A stretch of 64,000 bases of DNA from Pedobacter gandavensis (GTDB taxonomy: Bacteria > Bacteroidota > Bacteroidia > Sphingobacteriales > Sphingobacteriaceae). The stretch's first letter is position 1; each line of letters starts with the position of its first letter. The stretch covers positions 62,001 through 126,000 of the forward strand of contig NZ_WNXC01000006.1 in the NCBI RefSeq assembly GCF_014172405.1, written 5' to 3'. This document shows, one piece after another, positions 27,013 through 34,681 of this stretch. A program made the translations under genes and the position numbers. The notes below the pieces were generated by a model, which was not told the DNA's origin, did not search any database, and worked only from the letters and a program-made list of their open reading frames with translations.

Positions 27013-27186
27013 TTAGTTAATAATAAGGCTGATTAAAGGAACCCTCACAGCAGATTCCGGCATACCTTTAGGTTTGTTAGAAAATTCCGGGCAAAAAGAA
27101 AACGGAGTCCCTCTTCTAGCGATTTGGTTCTCCGTTTCCACCTTTCCTTTGCCGTAGCATTGAAAAAGCATCAAATGCTCTGTCAT
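27013..27186 (-). CDS. Very small ORF with a strong ribosome-binding site, unknown
   Basis: 57 residues, starting MTEHLMLFQCYGKGKVETEN and ending with LISLIIN. It is preceded by AAAGGAGG six bases before the ATG, unusually strong for this phylum, though that site could fold as AACC-loop-GGTT. I cannot name a family. A terminator-like hairpin lies inside the coding frame (27098-27139), which argues that the region may work as RNA instead. Treat it as a tentative gene. Confidence 0.3.
   Translation of the reverse strand: MTEHLMLFQCYGKGKVETENQIARRGTPFSFCPEFSNKPKGMPESAVRVPLISLIIN
27098..27139 (-). terminator. Terminator-like hairpin inside the 27-kb gap
   Basis: On the minus strand GGAAACGGAG is followed 22 bases later by CTCCGTTTTC and then TTTTT. 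Stem and T run fit a rho-independent terminator for a minus-strand transcript that begins upstream in the same gap or runs on from rpiB. Confidence 0.5.
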
Positions 27187-27206
27187 TCTAACCTCCTTTG
27201 GTTCTC

Positions 27207-27488
27207 TTAGTATGTTTCAACTTTGATCCCTCTGAAATCTACTTTTCCATCGTTCCTTAGAATAATGTTTAGGTCTAATGTTTGTCCCGAATTTAGTGAG
27301 TATACCTTCAATAACAACGAAGGTATTTTAAGCATCATTTTCTCTGTTTCCTTTGAATTTGATCTTTTACTAATCCATTGAAATCTTCAGAATCTTTGGC
27401 CCTACGGCACATATTCTTTTTGAAGTCTTTCTTTCAAACGGCTAAAATACTTCCTTTTTGATACATCTAATTTACAAACTATAATTGA
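27207..27488 (-). pseudogene. Broken or multi-part short reading frame
   Basis: One minus-strand frame reads as plausible protein from 27488 to the TAA at 27207-27209 but has two internal stops (TAG at 27402-27404, TGA at 27387-27389). The part before the stops includes KLDVSKRKYFSRLKERLQKE. The part after them includes MMLKIPSLLLKVYSLNSGQT and ends in GIKVETY. That last part alone is a 43-residue ORF (27207-27338) with AAAGGA nearby. A 25-residue ORF in another frame (27335-27412) overlaps its start by ATGA. It could be a decayed gene or a set of tiny ORFs; I do not recognise either. A possible promoter (TTGTG, 18 bases, TATATTG) lies just upstream. Confidence 0.3.
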
Positions 27489-27588
27489 CTAATGCAAAGA
27501 CATTTACAATATATTTTTAATACGAAATCCACAAGTTATAAACGTGTTATTAACAGGTTTTGCACATTTTACCAACAACAAGACCGGG

Positions 27589-28044
27589 TCATTTTGAACC
27601 CCAGCCTGCTTCTATAGCCGAGATTTTTTCTAAACGTTTTACATGACGTTCTTCTCCGGAAAATTCTGCTTTTAAAAACGTATAAACAATATCTTTTGCC
27701 AACTCCAAGCCGATTACACGCGCCCCTAAACATAGGATATTCACATCATCATGCTCTACAGACTGATGTGCAGAATAAGTATCATGACATACTCCCGCAC
27801 GAATGCCTTTAAATTTATTCGCCGCAATACTCACCCCTACCGCACTTCCACAAATTAAAATCCCACGCTCACCTTCTTTATTGATGATAGCCTCCGCTAC
27901 TGCCGCTGCATAATCAGGATAGTCGCTCGGTGTCACGGTATGCGTACCAAGATCAAGTACCTCATAACCGGCCTCTTTTAACATTGAAGCTAATATCGTT
28001 TTATATGGGAACCCCGCATGGTCCGCCCCTAGAATAACTCTCAT
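27589..28044 (-). CDS. rpiB: Ribose-5-phosphate isomerase B
   Basis: Interconverts ribose 5-phosphate and ribulose 5-phosphate in the pentose phosphate pathway. 151 residues from ATG 28044 (MRVILGADHAGFPYK); the longer frame needs GTG at 28056. The RpiB/LacAB signature is present: D8-H9, the catalytic C65 in ILICGSAVGVSIAANKFKGI and CHDTYSAHQSVEHDDVNILC. It stands alone, divergent from the DUF4397 lipoprotein, and the small-ORF region lies downstream. Confidence 0.95.
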   Translation of the reverse strand: MRVILGADHAGFPYKTILASMLKEAGYEVLDLGTHTVTPSDYPDYAAAVAEAIINKEGERGILICGSAVGVSIAANKFKGIRAGVCHDTYSAHQSVEHDDVNILCLGARVIGLELAKDIVYTFLKAEFSGEERHVKRLEKISAIEAGWGSK

Positions 28045-28161
28045 ATCGGAAGACACGCAAATTTCATTCCCAATTCAACCAGCCTGGCAATTTCTTAGAG
28101 CTCTTGTAGCGTTTTAACAGCTGCCCTCGTTTTAACAAATAACATGCTAAACACATTCCAT

Positions 28162-28869
28162 ATGAATCTTTCTACGATCAAAATTACCGGAAACTTTAAC
28201 AAGATGATGACCGGCGCTTTACTAACCATGAGCACTTTATTCCTTACAGCCTGCTCCACCAAAGAAACACCAGTTCCAGAATCATCCTCCATGATGTTTG
28301 TGAACACCTCGCCTACCCCAGCTACTTATAATGTTTATGTAAATAATGGACTGGCCAGCCCGGGAGCATTACCATTTGGTGGTGCCATGTCTTATTTAAA
28401 GCTCAATACCGGCGAACAGTCCATTAAATTTACCACAGCAAGTAGCTCAGAAAGCTTGATCACAAAAAAAATAACCCTGGAAAATAATAAGGCTTATTCT
28501 CTTTTTCTAATTGGAAAAGAAGACAAACTGGATTATTTGGTCATCAATGATCTAATAACGAAGATGCCTGTAGACAAAGCGATGATCCGTTTCATTAACC
28601 TTACACCAGATGCAACTTCATTAGAGCTGGGCATCAAAGAAGGCGCAACTTTAATCGGTGATAAAGCTTATAAAGAAAATAGTGACTTTATTGACGTGGA
28701 GGCTAAAAAACTGACCCTCCAAATCAAAGAAAAAGGAACAGGGCTAGTGATTTCAGAATTGGTTGATACAGAGTTCAAAGCGGGCAGCATTTATACCATT
28801 CTAAGCATTGGAATGGTTACTCCAACAGGGCAAGAGCAAAAAGCGACTGCAAAGCTGGTTAACAATTAA
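28162..28869 (+). CDS. DUF4397-domain lipoprotein
   Basis: The start at 28162 is chosen because it gives a compact signal peptide ending in the lipobox LFLTAC; upstream ATG 28144 is possible. The mature 200 residues show two DUF4397-like Ig-type units (SMMFVNTSPTPATYNVYVNN and AMIRFINLTPDATSLELGIK). DUF4397 proteins are surface or periplasmic proteins of unknown role in Bacteroidota. A strong terminator follows at once. Confidence 0.82.
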   Translation: MNLSTIKITGNFNKMMTGALLTMSTLFLTACSTKETPVPESSSMMFVNTSPTPATYNVYVNNGLASPGALPFGGAMSYLKLNTGEQSIKFTTASSSESLITKKITLENNKAYSLFLIGKEDKLDYLVINDLITKMPVDKAMIRFINLTPDATSLELGIKEGATLIGDKAYKENSDFIDVEAKKLTLQIKEKGTGLVISELVDTEFKAGSIYTILSIGMVTPTGQEQKATAKLVNN

Positions 28870-28888
28870 TAAAAAAAACGACAAAAAA

Positions 28889-28922
28889 AACAGGCCTTTC
28901 CATCAGGAAAGGCCTGTTTTTT
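28889..28922. terminator. Strong bidirectional terminator
   Basis: AACAGGCCTTTCC (28889-28901), loop ATCA, GGAAAGGCCTGTT (28906-28918): a perfect 13-bp stem with eight As before and eight Ts after. It separates the DUF4397 gene from the convergent basic-tail paralogs. A second small hairpin, GGATCTA-CCCC-TAGATCC, follows at 28925-28942. Confidence 0.92.
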
Positions 28923-28978
28923 TTGGATCTACCCCTAGATCCATGAATACTTATTTGTGTGTGTACTTAATTTCATTT

Positions 28979-29551
28979 TTAATGACCACGTCCATGCTCA
29001 TTTCCTTTCTTACCCTGATCGTTTCCTCGTTGCTCTCTTTCGTTTGGACGATTATTCCTTTCATTTCCACGATTATCGCTAGCTTGTGGCCTCGATTCTC
29101 TCGAAGGATATTTCTTTGCTTGTCCTGGAGGCATTCCATGAGGATGCCCTTTCACAACATAGTACCTTTTGTCGTTACTATTTCTGATTACCTGTTGCGT
29201 ACGTACATTTTTGTACCTCGCATATTGGCGGCGATCATTGTCAAAATTTCGGTAAGGATCTCTGGAATTTACCACCACTTTGTAGCCATTATACAAGTCA
29301 AAATTCCTGTATCTTGAAGGCAGGTTTCTAGAGAAAATCCATTTTCCCCGGTCCAGGTAGACAAACTGCTGCTTTGGAACATAATAATAGCTCTCGATAT
29401 CTGGCAGATAATAATACTCTACATGATCGTAACCTACTGGACCCCATAAAGGTTGTGATCCAATGTTTATATTTAAACTGATTTGTGCAGCTGCACGGAA
29501 GGGTAAAATCCCCATTACTCCGAGCAAACTCAAAATGATTAGCTTTTTCAT
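28979..29551 (-). CDS. Secreted protein with basic low-complexity tail, paralog 2
   Basis: 190 residues with signal peptide (MKKLIILSLLGVMGILPFRAAAQ). A conserved central part (about 24-135) includes GSQPLWGPVGYDHVEYYYLP, LPSRYRNFDLYNGYKVV and RTQQVIRNSNDKRYYVVKGH. The tail is rich in Arg, Asn, Gly and Glu (NRGNERNNRPNEREQRGND). It is clearly a tandem duplicate of the gene ending at 29577, 25 bp upstream. The function is unknown. The Tyr-rich core may bind envelope components, and the basic tail may bind polyanions; both are guesses. Confidence 0.72.
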   Translation of the reverse strand: MKKLIILSLLGVMGILPFRAAAQISLNINIGSQPLWGPVGYDHVEYYYLPDIESYYYVPKQQFVYLDRGKWIFSRNLPSRYRNFDLYNGYKVVVNSRDPYRNFDNDRRQYARYKNVRTQQVIRNSNDKRYYVVKGHPHGMPPGQAKKYPSRESRPQASDNRGNERNNRPNEREQRGNDQGKKGNEHGRGH

Positions 29552-29576
29552 CCTAATTGTTTTTTACATCAATTGA

Positions 29577-30209
29577 TTAACCTCTACCTCTTCCATGTCC
29601 CCGATCACCGCGATCATGTCCTCTGTCGCCACCACGATCATTTCCTCTGTCTCCGCGGTCATATCCTCTATCACCGCGTCCGTTTTCTCTTCGCTCAAAG
29701 CGGTCGCCACGATCACGGTCGTACTTCTTATTCCCTTTCCAATTATCGTGCCCTCTGTCATTGTCTCTAAAAACAGGTCGGCCACCTCCACCATAATATG
29801 GGTGTCCTTTTACCACATAATATCTAGAATCATGACTATGTCTGATCACTTGTTGAGTTCTGATATTTCTATATCTCGCATAACTCATACGATGGTTGTC
29901 AAAATCACGGTAAGGGTCTCTGGAATTGATCACTACCTTATAACCACTATATAAATCATATCCTCTATATCTTGATGGTAAATTCGAAGCGTAAATCCAA
30001 CGACCACCATCCATATAAATAAACTGACGTCTTGGAACATTGTAATAACACTCTATATCCGGTAAATAATAATTATCTACATGGTCATAGCCAACCGGTC
30101 CCCATAATGGCTGAGAACCAATATTCAAACTGACACTGATTTGTGCCGAAGCCTTAAATGGCATCCATCCAATTACGCCGAGTAGCCCTAATACTAATAA
30201 CTTTTTCAT
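29577..30209 (-). CDS. Secreted protein with Asp-Arg-Gly repeat tail, paralog 1
   Basis: 210 residues, signal peptide MKKLLVLGLLGVIGWMPFKASAQ, then the same core as its neighbour (GSQPLWGPVGYDHVDNYYLP; LPSRYRGYDLYSGYKVVINS; RTQQVIRHSHDSRYYVVKGH). The last 50 residues are degenerate DRG repeats (DRGDRGNDRGGDRGHDRG). It is the first of the two-gene unit and starts 240 bp from a divergent two-component operon. TTCATGTTC repeats stand where a response regulator would bind. Confidence 0.75.
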   Translation of the reverse strand: MKKLLVLGLLGVIGWMPFKASAQISVSLNIGSQPLWGPVGYDHVDNYYLPDIECYYNVPRRQFIYMDGGRWIYASNLPSRYRGYDLYSGYKVVINSRDPYRDFDNHRMSYARYRNIRTQQVIRHSHDSRYYVVKGHPYYGGGGRPVFRDNDRGHDNWKGNKKYDRDRGDRFERRENGRGDRGYDRGDRGNDRGGDRGHDRGDRGHGRGRG

Positions 30210-30262
30210 AACCCGCTATTTAAAATTTCATTTGTGTGTTTGTTGATTCAAATGTCTATAGC

Positions 30263-30330
30263 GAACATGAAATGAACATGAATTTTTGAAATTATTAATA
30301 AATTTCTTTTTTCATCTTAATTTCATGTTC
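30263..30330. promoter_or_regulatory. Three GAACATGAA sites, OmpR-like spacing
   Basis: GAACATGAA occurs at 30263-30271 and 30274-30282, exactly 11 bp apart as a direct repeat, and once inverted as TTCATGTTC at 30322-30330. Direct repeats at one helical turn are the usual form of OmpR-family sites. They lie between the basic-tail paralogs and the divergent operon that encodes an OmpR-type regulator, upstream of a TAGACATTTG promoter-like box for the paralogs. Confidence 0.65.
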
Positions 30331-30408
30331 AAGCTGCACCTTCGTATCATTCAATACAAGTGGCGCAGATAATAAAACAAACACACAATGTTTTAATGAG
30401 GGAGGGCT

Positions 30409-30432
30409 AGTTTGCCTCGGAAGAGGCAAACT
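30409..30432 (+). promoter_or_regulatory. Leader hairpin before the two-component operon
   Basis: AGTTTGCCTC (30409-30418), loop GGAA, GAGGCAAACT (30423-30432): a perfect 10-bp stem ending 17 bases before the ATG at 30450. It could be a structured 5' leader that affects translation or RNA stability. No T run follows, so it is probably not a terminator. Confidence 0.5.
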
Positions 30433-30449
30433 TTCCATATATTTACATC

Positions 30450-30761
30450 ATGAGCACTAATAAATTCTTACGTTCATATACCGCAGCCTTACTTTTCGTA
30501 GGACTTCCCTTTGGCTCTTTTGCCAGCGACAAACCGGCTATCCCTCTGTTTTCCAAAGAGGACATCATGATTTCAAATGAGCACTTTTATCAGGACAATA
30601 GAGATAAAAGACAGGAACGTGGCAAGGAAAGGAAAAAACCAGATGTCAAAGAAGTACCCCAATCCAGAAGACAAGAGAAACCGGGTGAAGTAAAACCAGG
30701 AAGAAGAGAATCTGAAAAAAGAGAACGTCCTTCAAGGGATGATAGAAGAAGAAAAGACTAA
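30450..30761 (+). CDS. Small secreted, highly charged protein
   Basis: 103 residues: signal-like N-terminus (SYTAALLFVGLPFGSFASDK) and then a tail of Lys, Arg, Glu and Pro (KRQERGKERKKPDVKEVPQS and onward). No fold is recognised; it is probably disordered. It is nine bases upstream of the response regulator gene and so co-transcribed. Like the divergent paralogs it is secreted and basic, so it may be an accessory or a target of the same two-component system. Confidence 0.65.
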   Translation: MSTNKFLRSYTAALLFVGLPFGSFASDKPAIPLFSKEDIMISNEHFYQDNRDKRQERGKERKKPDVKEVPQSRRQEKPGEVKPGRRESEKRERPSRDDRRRKD

Positions 30762-30770
30762 AGAACCCGC

Positions 30771-31445
30771 ATGAAAGTCCTGATTGTTGAAGATGAAAAA
30801 ACGCTGGCTTATGAAATGGAGGACTTCCTGAAAAAAGCCTTCTATATTTGTGACCTGGCTCATACCATTAAAGATGGTTTGGAGAAGATGGAAAGCAACA
30901 GCTATGACTTTATCTTACTGGACCTTGGGCTTCCTGATGGTGATGGACTTAGCCTACTACCAAAAGCGAAAAAACACAATCCAGATGCCGCATACATCAT
31001 CTTAACTGCCAGAGGAAACCTGGAAGACCGCATTGCCGGATTAGATCTTGGTGCCGATGATTATCTCCCTAAACCCTTTTCTTTATTAGAACTACAATCC
31101 AGGATGCAAGCCATTGCCCGTAGGAAATTCAACGTAAAAGAAGAGTTGTTGCCATTAGGCGATTTTCAAGTCGACCTCCAAAAGAGACTGATCCTATTCC
31201 AGGAAAATCAAATAGAATTGTCCAGAAAAGAATTTGATCTGTTGAGTTATCTATTTCTGCACAATAACCGCGTGCTGACCAGAATGCAACTTAGTGAACA
31301 CATTTGGGGCACCTTTGCAGACGACGATTATGATTCCAACTATATTGATGCCCACATCAAAAATATCAGAAAAAAATTGAATGTCTGGGCACCAGCCGAT
31401 TTCCTGGAAACCGTACGTGGCGTAGGATACAGAATCAGAAAATAA
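30771..31445 (+). CDS. OmpR-family response regulator
   Basis: 224 residues. Receiver domain at about 1-115 with acidic pair E7/D8, phospho-acceptor D51 (ILLDLGLPDGDG) and K in YLPKPF. Winged-helix DNA-binding domain at about 130-222 (LSRKEFDLLSYLFLHNNRVL, YDSNYIDAHIKNIRKKL, VRGVGYRIRK). Its stop is followed directly by the histidine kinase start. Likely binder of the GAACATGAA sites upstream. Confidence 0.95.
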   Translation: MKVLIVEDEKTLAYEMEDFLKKAFYICDLAHTIKDGLEKMESNSYDFILLDLGLPDGDGLSLLPKAKKHNPDAAYIILTARGNLEDRIAGLDLGADDYLPKPFSLLELQSRMQAIARRKFNVKEELLPLGDFQVDLQKRLILFQENQIELSRKEFDLLSYLFLHNNRVLTRMQLSEHIWGTFADDDYDSNYIDAHIKNIRKKLNVWAPADFLETVRGVGYRIRK

Positions 31446-32762
31446 ATGAAATTATCATCAAAGCTCATCCTGTTTATCACCAGCTCCAAATTGGTGGTTG
31501 TCCTGTTATTTGTATTTTCATTGCCTTTTTTAGTCAGTCAGATCGTTTCTGAATACACGAATTATTCCCTTAGAAGTCAACAAGACAAGGTAATTAATGT
31601 GGTGCAGAAAAATGGTATCCAACACTACTTGCAAGGAGATGACAGTTATGGAAGCTACACGATGCTTAAAGAAGAATACATTGCACTCGAACCAGCTGCG
31701 AAGAATAAACACATTGACACTATAAAAACGGCTCAACGTATTGTAGAACGTGATACTTTAACCTACAGAATACTCATCCACACCTTCAATTACGATCAAA
31801 AAAACTATCTTTTAGAAATTGGAAAAAGCATTTCCAGCATCAATCAGTACAACAAAACTTTACAAAAGACGGCCTTATACGTATTGATGGGCCTCATCGC
31901 CCTTACCCTCCTGATTGACCTTATCTTTACCCGAATCCTCATCAAACCCTTAGGTAAGATCATAAAAAGTAAACTGATCAATAGAAAATTTCCTTTCAAA
32001 GATTATTCTCCTCCTGTCCCCACCTCCACGCAGGACTTTAAATACCTGGATGAATCCTTGATTCTTTTGATGGATCAAATCAACGAAGCTTTTGAGAAAG
32101 AACGAGAATTTACAGCTAATGCTTCTCATGAACTCATGACTCCAATCAGTATCCTTCAAAATAAGATGGAAAACTTGTTAGGAGATGAAAATCTTCCGGA
32201 AAGTGTCGTATTAAAAATTATTGAGATGATGAAAACATTGAGCCGTCTCAAGAAAATCTCCAACGCACTCCTATTGATCTCGAGAATTGAAAACCAGCAA
32301 TTCGTAAAATCTGCTCATGTTAAGCCTTCTGTACTCATCAATGAAGTATTGGAAGAGATTAACCACCGGCTGCTGGATCAGGAAATTGAACTTAAAGTAG
32401 ATTTAAAAACAGACCAGATGTTGGTCAATGTAAATCAGGACTTATTATTCCAATTGTTTTACAACCTGATCAACAACGCCATAAAATACAATGTTTATCA
32501 GGGAAGCATTCTCATTACAGATAGCCATACTCCCGAAAATGGTTATTCCATCATGATTCAGGATACCGGAATTGGGATTGCTGAAGAAGACCTGGATTTC
32601 ATCTTTGACCGGTTTAGAAAAGCAAACCTTTCAGAGAATGTAGGTTACGGCCTAGGCCTTTCTATCGTAAAAAGTATTGCGCAATACCATGACATTGAGA
32701 TCCTGGTGAGCTCAAAAGTAAAGGAAGGCACCACTTTTACTTTAATCTTCCCTGCTAAATAA
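31446..32762 (+). CDS. Sensor histidine kinase
   Basis: 438 residues: membrane segments at about 13-33 and 144-164 enclosing a periplasmic sensor of some 110 residues, then the dimerisation domain with H228 (NASHELMTP) and a HATPase domain with NNAIKYN, DTGIGI and GYGLGLS. No PAS or HAMP domain is clear. It pairs with the OmpR regulator encoded immediately before it. The sensed signal is unknown, but the nearby secreted basic proteins suggest an envelope condition. Confidence 0.95.
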   Translation: MKLSSKLILFITSSKLVVVLLFVFSLPFLVSQIVSEYTNYSLRSQQDKVINVVQKNGIQHYLQGDDSYGSYTMLKEEYIALEPAAKNKHIDTIKTAQRIVERDTLTYRILIHTFNYDQKNYLLEIGKSISSINQYNKTLQKTALYVLMGLIALTLLIDLIFTRILIKPLGKIIKSKLINRKFPFKDYSPPVPTSTQDFKYLDESLILLMDQINEAFEKEREFTANASHELMTPISILQNKMENLLGDENLPESVVLKIIEMMKTLSRLKKISNALLLISRIENQQFVKSAHVKPSVLINEVLEEINHRLLDQEIELKVDLKTDQMLVNVNQDLLFQLFYNLINNAIKYNVYQGSILITDSHTPENGYSIMIQDTGIGIAEEDLDFIFDRFRKANLSENVGYGLGLSIVKSIAQYHDIEILVSSKVKEGTTFTLIFPAK

Positions 32763-32913
32763 AACAAATTCTTATTCCATTGGACCAAGCAATACTTTTA
32801 GCGTCATTCTAAGGCTATAAAGCATACACCTCAGTATTTCCCTTACAACCAACTGAAACAACGGGACAACAAGTTAAAATTAATATACTGATAAACAGTC
32901 AATTAAACTATTG

Positions 32914-32978
32914 AACTATGTAAATAGTTTCCGAACTACATAAATAGTTTTGAAACTATAAAAATAGTAGTATCTTTA
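32914..32978 (+). promoter_or_regulatory. Triple BlaI-type operator and promoter
   Basis: Three dyads, AACTAT-GTAA-ATAGTT (32914-32929), AACTAC-ATAA-ATAGTT (32934-32949) and AACTAT-AAAA-ATAGT (32954-32968), lie exactly 20 bp apart. The promoter reads TTG at 32950-32952, 18 bases, then TATCTTTA at 32971-32978. The third dyad fills the spacer, so a repressor bound there blocks transcription. The site precedes the BlaI-family gene, so autorepression is likely. Confidence 0.72.
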
Positions 32979-33003
32979 TGTAACAAAACAATCAAGGAAT
33001 AAA

Positions 33004-33372
33004 ATGAGAGAACTTACAAAGGCAGAAGAACAGGTGATGTTGATTTTATGGGAGATAAAGGAAGGCTTAACAAAAGATGTGATTGAAAAAATGGATCCAC
33101 CGAAACCAGCTTACAATACCGTATCTACTGTGATTAGGGTATTAGAAGGCAAAGGTTTTATTGACCATAAGGCAGTTGGCAATACACACATCTATTTTCC
33201 AGTCATCACTGAAGACCAGTACAAACACTTCGCATTTGACAAAGTAATGAACAATTACTTCGAAAACTCTTATGAGAGTCTGGTCTCCTTTCTGGTAAAA
33301 GAGAAAAACATGGATATGGAGGCCCTTGATGAATTGATACAAATGGCAGAAAAACTTAAAAACAAGAAATGA
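33004..33372 (+). CDS. BlaI/MecI-family repressor
   Basis: 122 residues with the winged-helix pattern LTKAEEQVMLILWEIKEGLTKDVIEKM ... PAYNTVSTVIRVLEGKGFID and a helical dimerisation tail. Proteins of this family repress their own operon until cleaved by the adjacent M56 peptidase. It overlaps the M56 gene by four bases (ATGA). Three dyads stand in its promoter. Confidence 0.94.
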   Translation: MRELTKAEEQVMLILWEIKEGLTKDVIEKMDPPKPAYNTVSTVIRVLEGKGFIDHKAVGNTHIYFPVITEDQYKHFAFDKVMNNYFENSYESLVSFLVKEKNMDMEALDELIQMAEKLKNKK

Positions 33373-34610
33373 TGAACTGGTTCTATTATCTCCTGGAGGC
33401 TAACTTATACCTTGCCGTTTTTTACGGAATTTACCGTCTGCTGTTGCATAAAGAAACCTTTTATTCTGCCAACAGGTTTTTTCTAATCCTTAGCACTTTA
33501 ATGGCATTCAGTCTGCCGGTATTGCAGATAGGATACCTGAACGAACTTTTTGGAAGGGGAATTGAGCAAAATGTAAACAATATTTTAGTCGAAACCAGTA
33601 GTAATGAAGCCCAATTTCAGTTCCTTGAGGTCGCCATCTATTTCCTTTATCTCGGAGTAGCGCTAGCCTTCAGTTTAAAACTGATTATAGATTTGTATCA
33701 AATTTTGATGCTTTCTAGAAAGTCTGATAGATACCATAAAGACAAAATCACCTATGTTAGCTTAAATCAGCACAACGTAGCTTTCTCCTTTTTCAATTTA
33801 CTATTTATCCAGCCTGACATTCAAGGAAAAGAAACCATCCTGAAACACGAATTGGTACACATTCGCCAAAGACATAGCCTGGATATCATCTTTTTTGAAA
33901 TCATTCAGATCCTGAACTGGTTTAATCCCATCACTTACCTCCTAAAAAAAGACATTAAATTATTACATGAATACATTGCAGATGAACAAACCACTTTAAA
34001 AGAAATCGGAAAATATGATTATGCATTATTTCTGATTAAGAATTCTTTTGGAATGGAGGCCAACCCTTTGAGTAATCACATCTTTAATCAATCCATACTA
34101 AAACAGAGAATCAACATGTTAAACAAGGAAAAATCAACAGGAAGAGCAAGGCTCAAGCTCCTGTTCGCATTGCCAATTGCCGCCGCAATGTTAGGCACAT
34201 CCACTATGGCTTTTACCAAAGACTATAGTCTGGTAGATCTATATCCGGAAAAATCCACAAACAGTCTTACATTCCAAGAACCCGTTAAAAAAGAAAGCAA
34301 AAAAACGGATAAGAAAAGTACTATACCAAGAGCTCCAAAACCAGCTCCAGTGGCACCACCTCCCCCACCCGCTGAACCCCGTATAGCTCCTCCTCCTCCA
34401 CCCCAAGAACCTCAAGCACCATCAAAAAAAGTAGATCAGGTGAAGTTTCCACCACCAATTGTAAAATGGGACGGAAAACCAGCTAAGAAAACAAACAAGA
34501 CGAAGAAGAAAGGAGTGGTCAAATTTCCACCGCCAATTGTAACACGAGATAAAGCGCCAACACCAGAAAAGCAAAAAGAAGCAAAACCTGAGATTGAAAT
34601 TCTTCCATAA
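33369..34610 (+). CDS. M56 (BlaR1-like) membrane metallopeptidase with proline-rich tail
   Basis: 413 residues. Membrane segments at about 5-25, 35-55 and 88-112, the zinc motif H160-E-L-V-H164 and a downstream Glu in LLHEYIADEQ, as in M56 peptidases. A last membrane segment near 258-276 is followed not by a penicillin-sensor domain but by about 120 residues rich in Pro and Lys, with two copies of VKFPPPIV. Likely cleaves the BlaI partner in response to an envelope signal; the signal is not known to be a beta-lactam. Confidence 0.9.
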   Translation: MMNWFYYLLEANLYLAVFYGIYRLLLHKETFYSANRFFLILSTLMAFSLPVLQIGYLNELFGRGIEQNVNNILVETSSNEAQFQFLEVAIYFLYLGVALAFSLKLIIDLYQILMLSRKSDRYHKDKITYVSLNQHNVAFSFFNLLFIQPDIQGKETILKHELVHIRQRHSLDIIFFEIIQILNWFNPITYLLKKDIKLLHEYIADEQTTLKEIGKYDYALFLIKNSFGMEANPLSNHIFNQSILKQRINMLNKEKSTGRARLKLLFALPIAAAMLGTSTMAFTKDYSLVDLYPEKSTNSLTFQEPVKKESKKTDKKSTIPRAPKPAPVAPPPPPAEPRIAPPPPPQEPQAPSKKVDQVKFPPPIVKWDGKPAKKTNKTKKKGVVKFPPPIVTRDKAPTPEKQKEAKPEIEILP

Positions 34611-34655
34611 ACACCAAACGTCATCTTGAATAAAATCATGATGACGTTCGGTGTT
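34610..34655. terminator. Long hairpin after the M56 gene
   Basis: AACACCAAACGTCATC (34610-34625) pairs with GATGACGTTCGGTGTT (34640-34655) with one mismatch. It starts at the last base of the M56 stop codon and separates it from the convergent PepSY-like gene. The T run is weak. Confidence 0.7.
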
Positions 34656-34681
34656 TGTGTTAGTCCCTATAAAAAAGATTC

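Noticed and set aside
26946..27588. tmRNA, 6S, SRP or RNase P RNA in the 27-kb gap
   Set aside because: None of the conserved cores that I know for these RNAs is visible.
29580..29720. Short repeats that might suggest a CRISPR or VNTR array
   Set aside because: They are degenerate 6-12 base codon repeats encoding Asp-Arg-Gly, with no constant repeat and no spacers.
29595..29954. 119-residue plus-strand ORF opposite the DRG-repeat gene
   Set aside because: It is the complement of the repetitive DRG codons, made of Ile/Ser/Val runs, with no start signal. The minus-strand gene has a signal peptide and a paralog.
33369..34610. Beta-lactam sensing by BlaR1
   Set aside because: No penicillin-binding sensor domain or beta-lactamase gene is present with either M56 protein; BlaI-M56 pairs in this phylum often serve other signals.
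34436..34639. 67-residue minus-strand ORF opposite the proline-rich tail
   Set aside because: Complement of Pro/Lys codons, without start signal.
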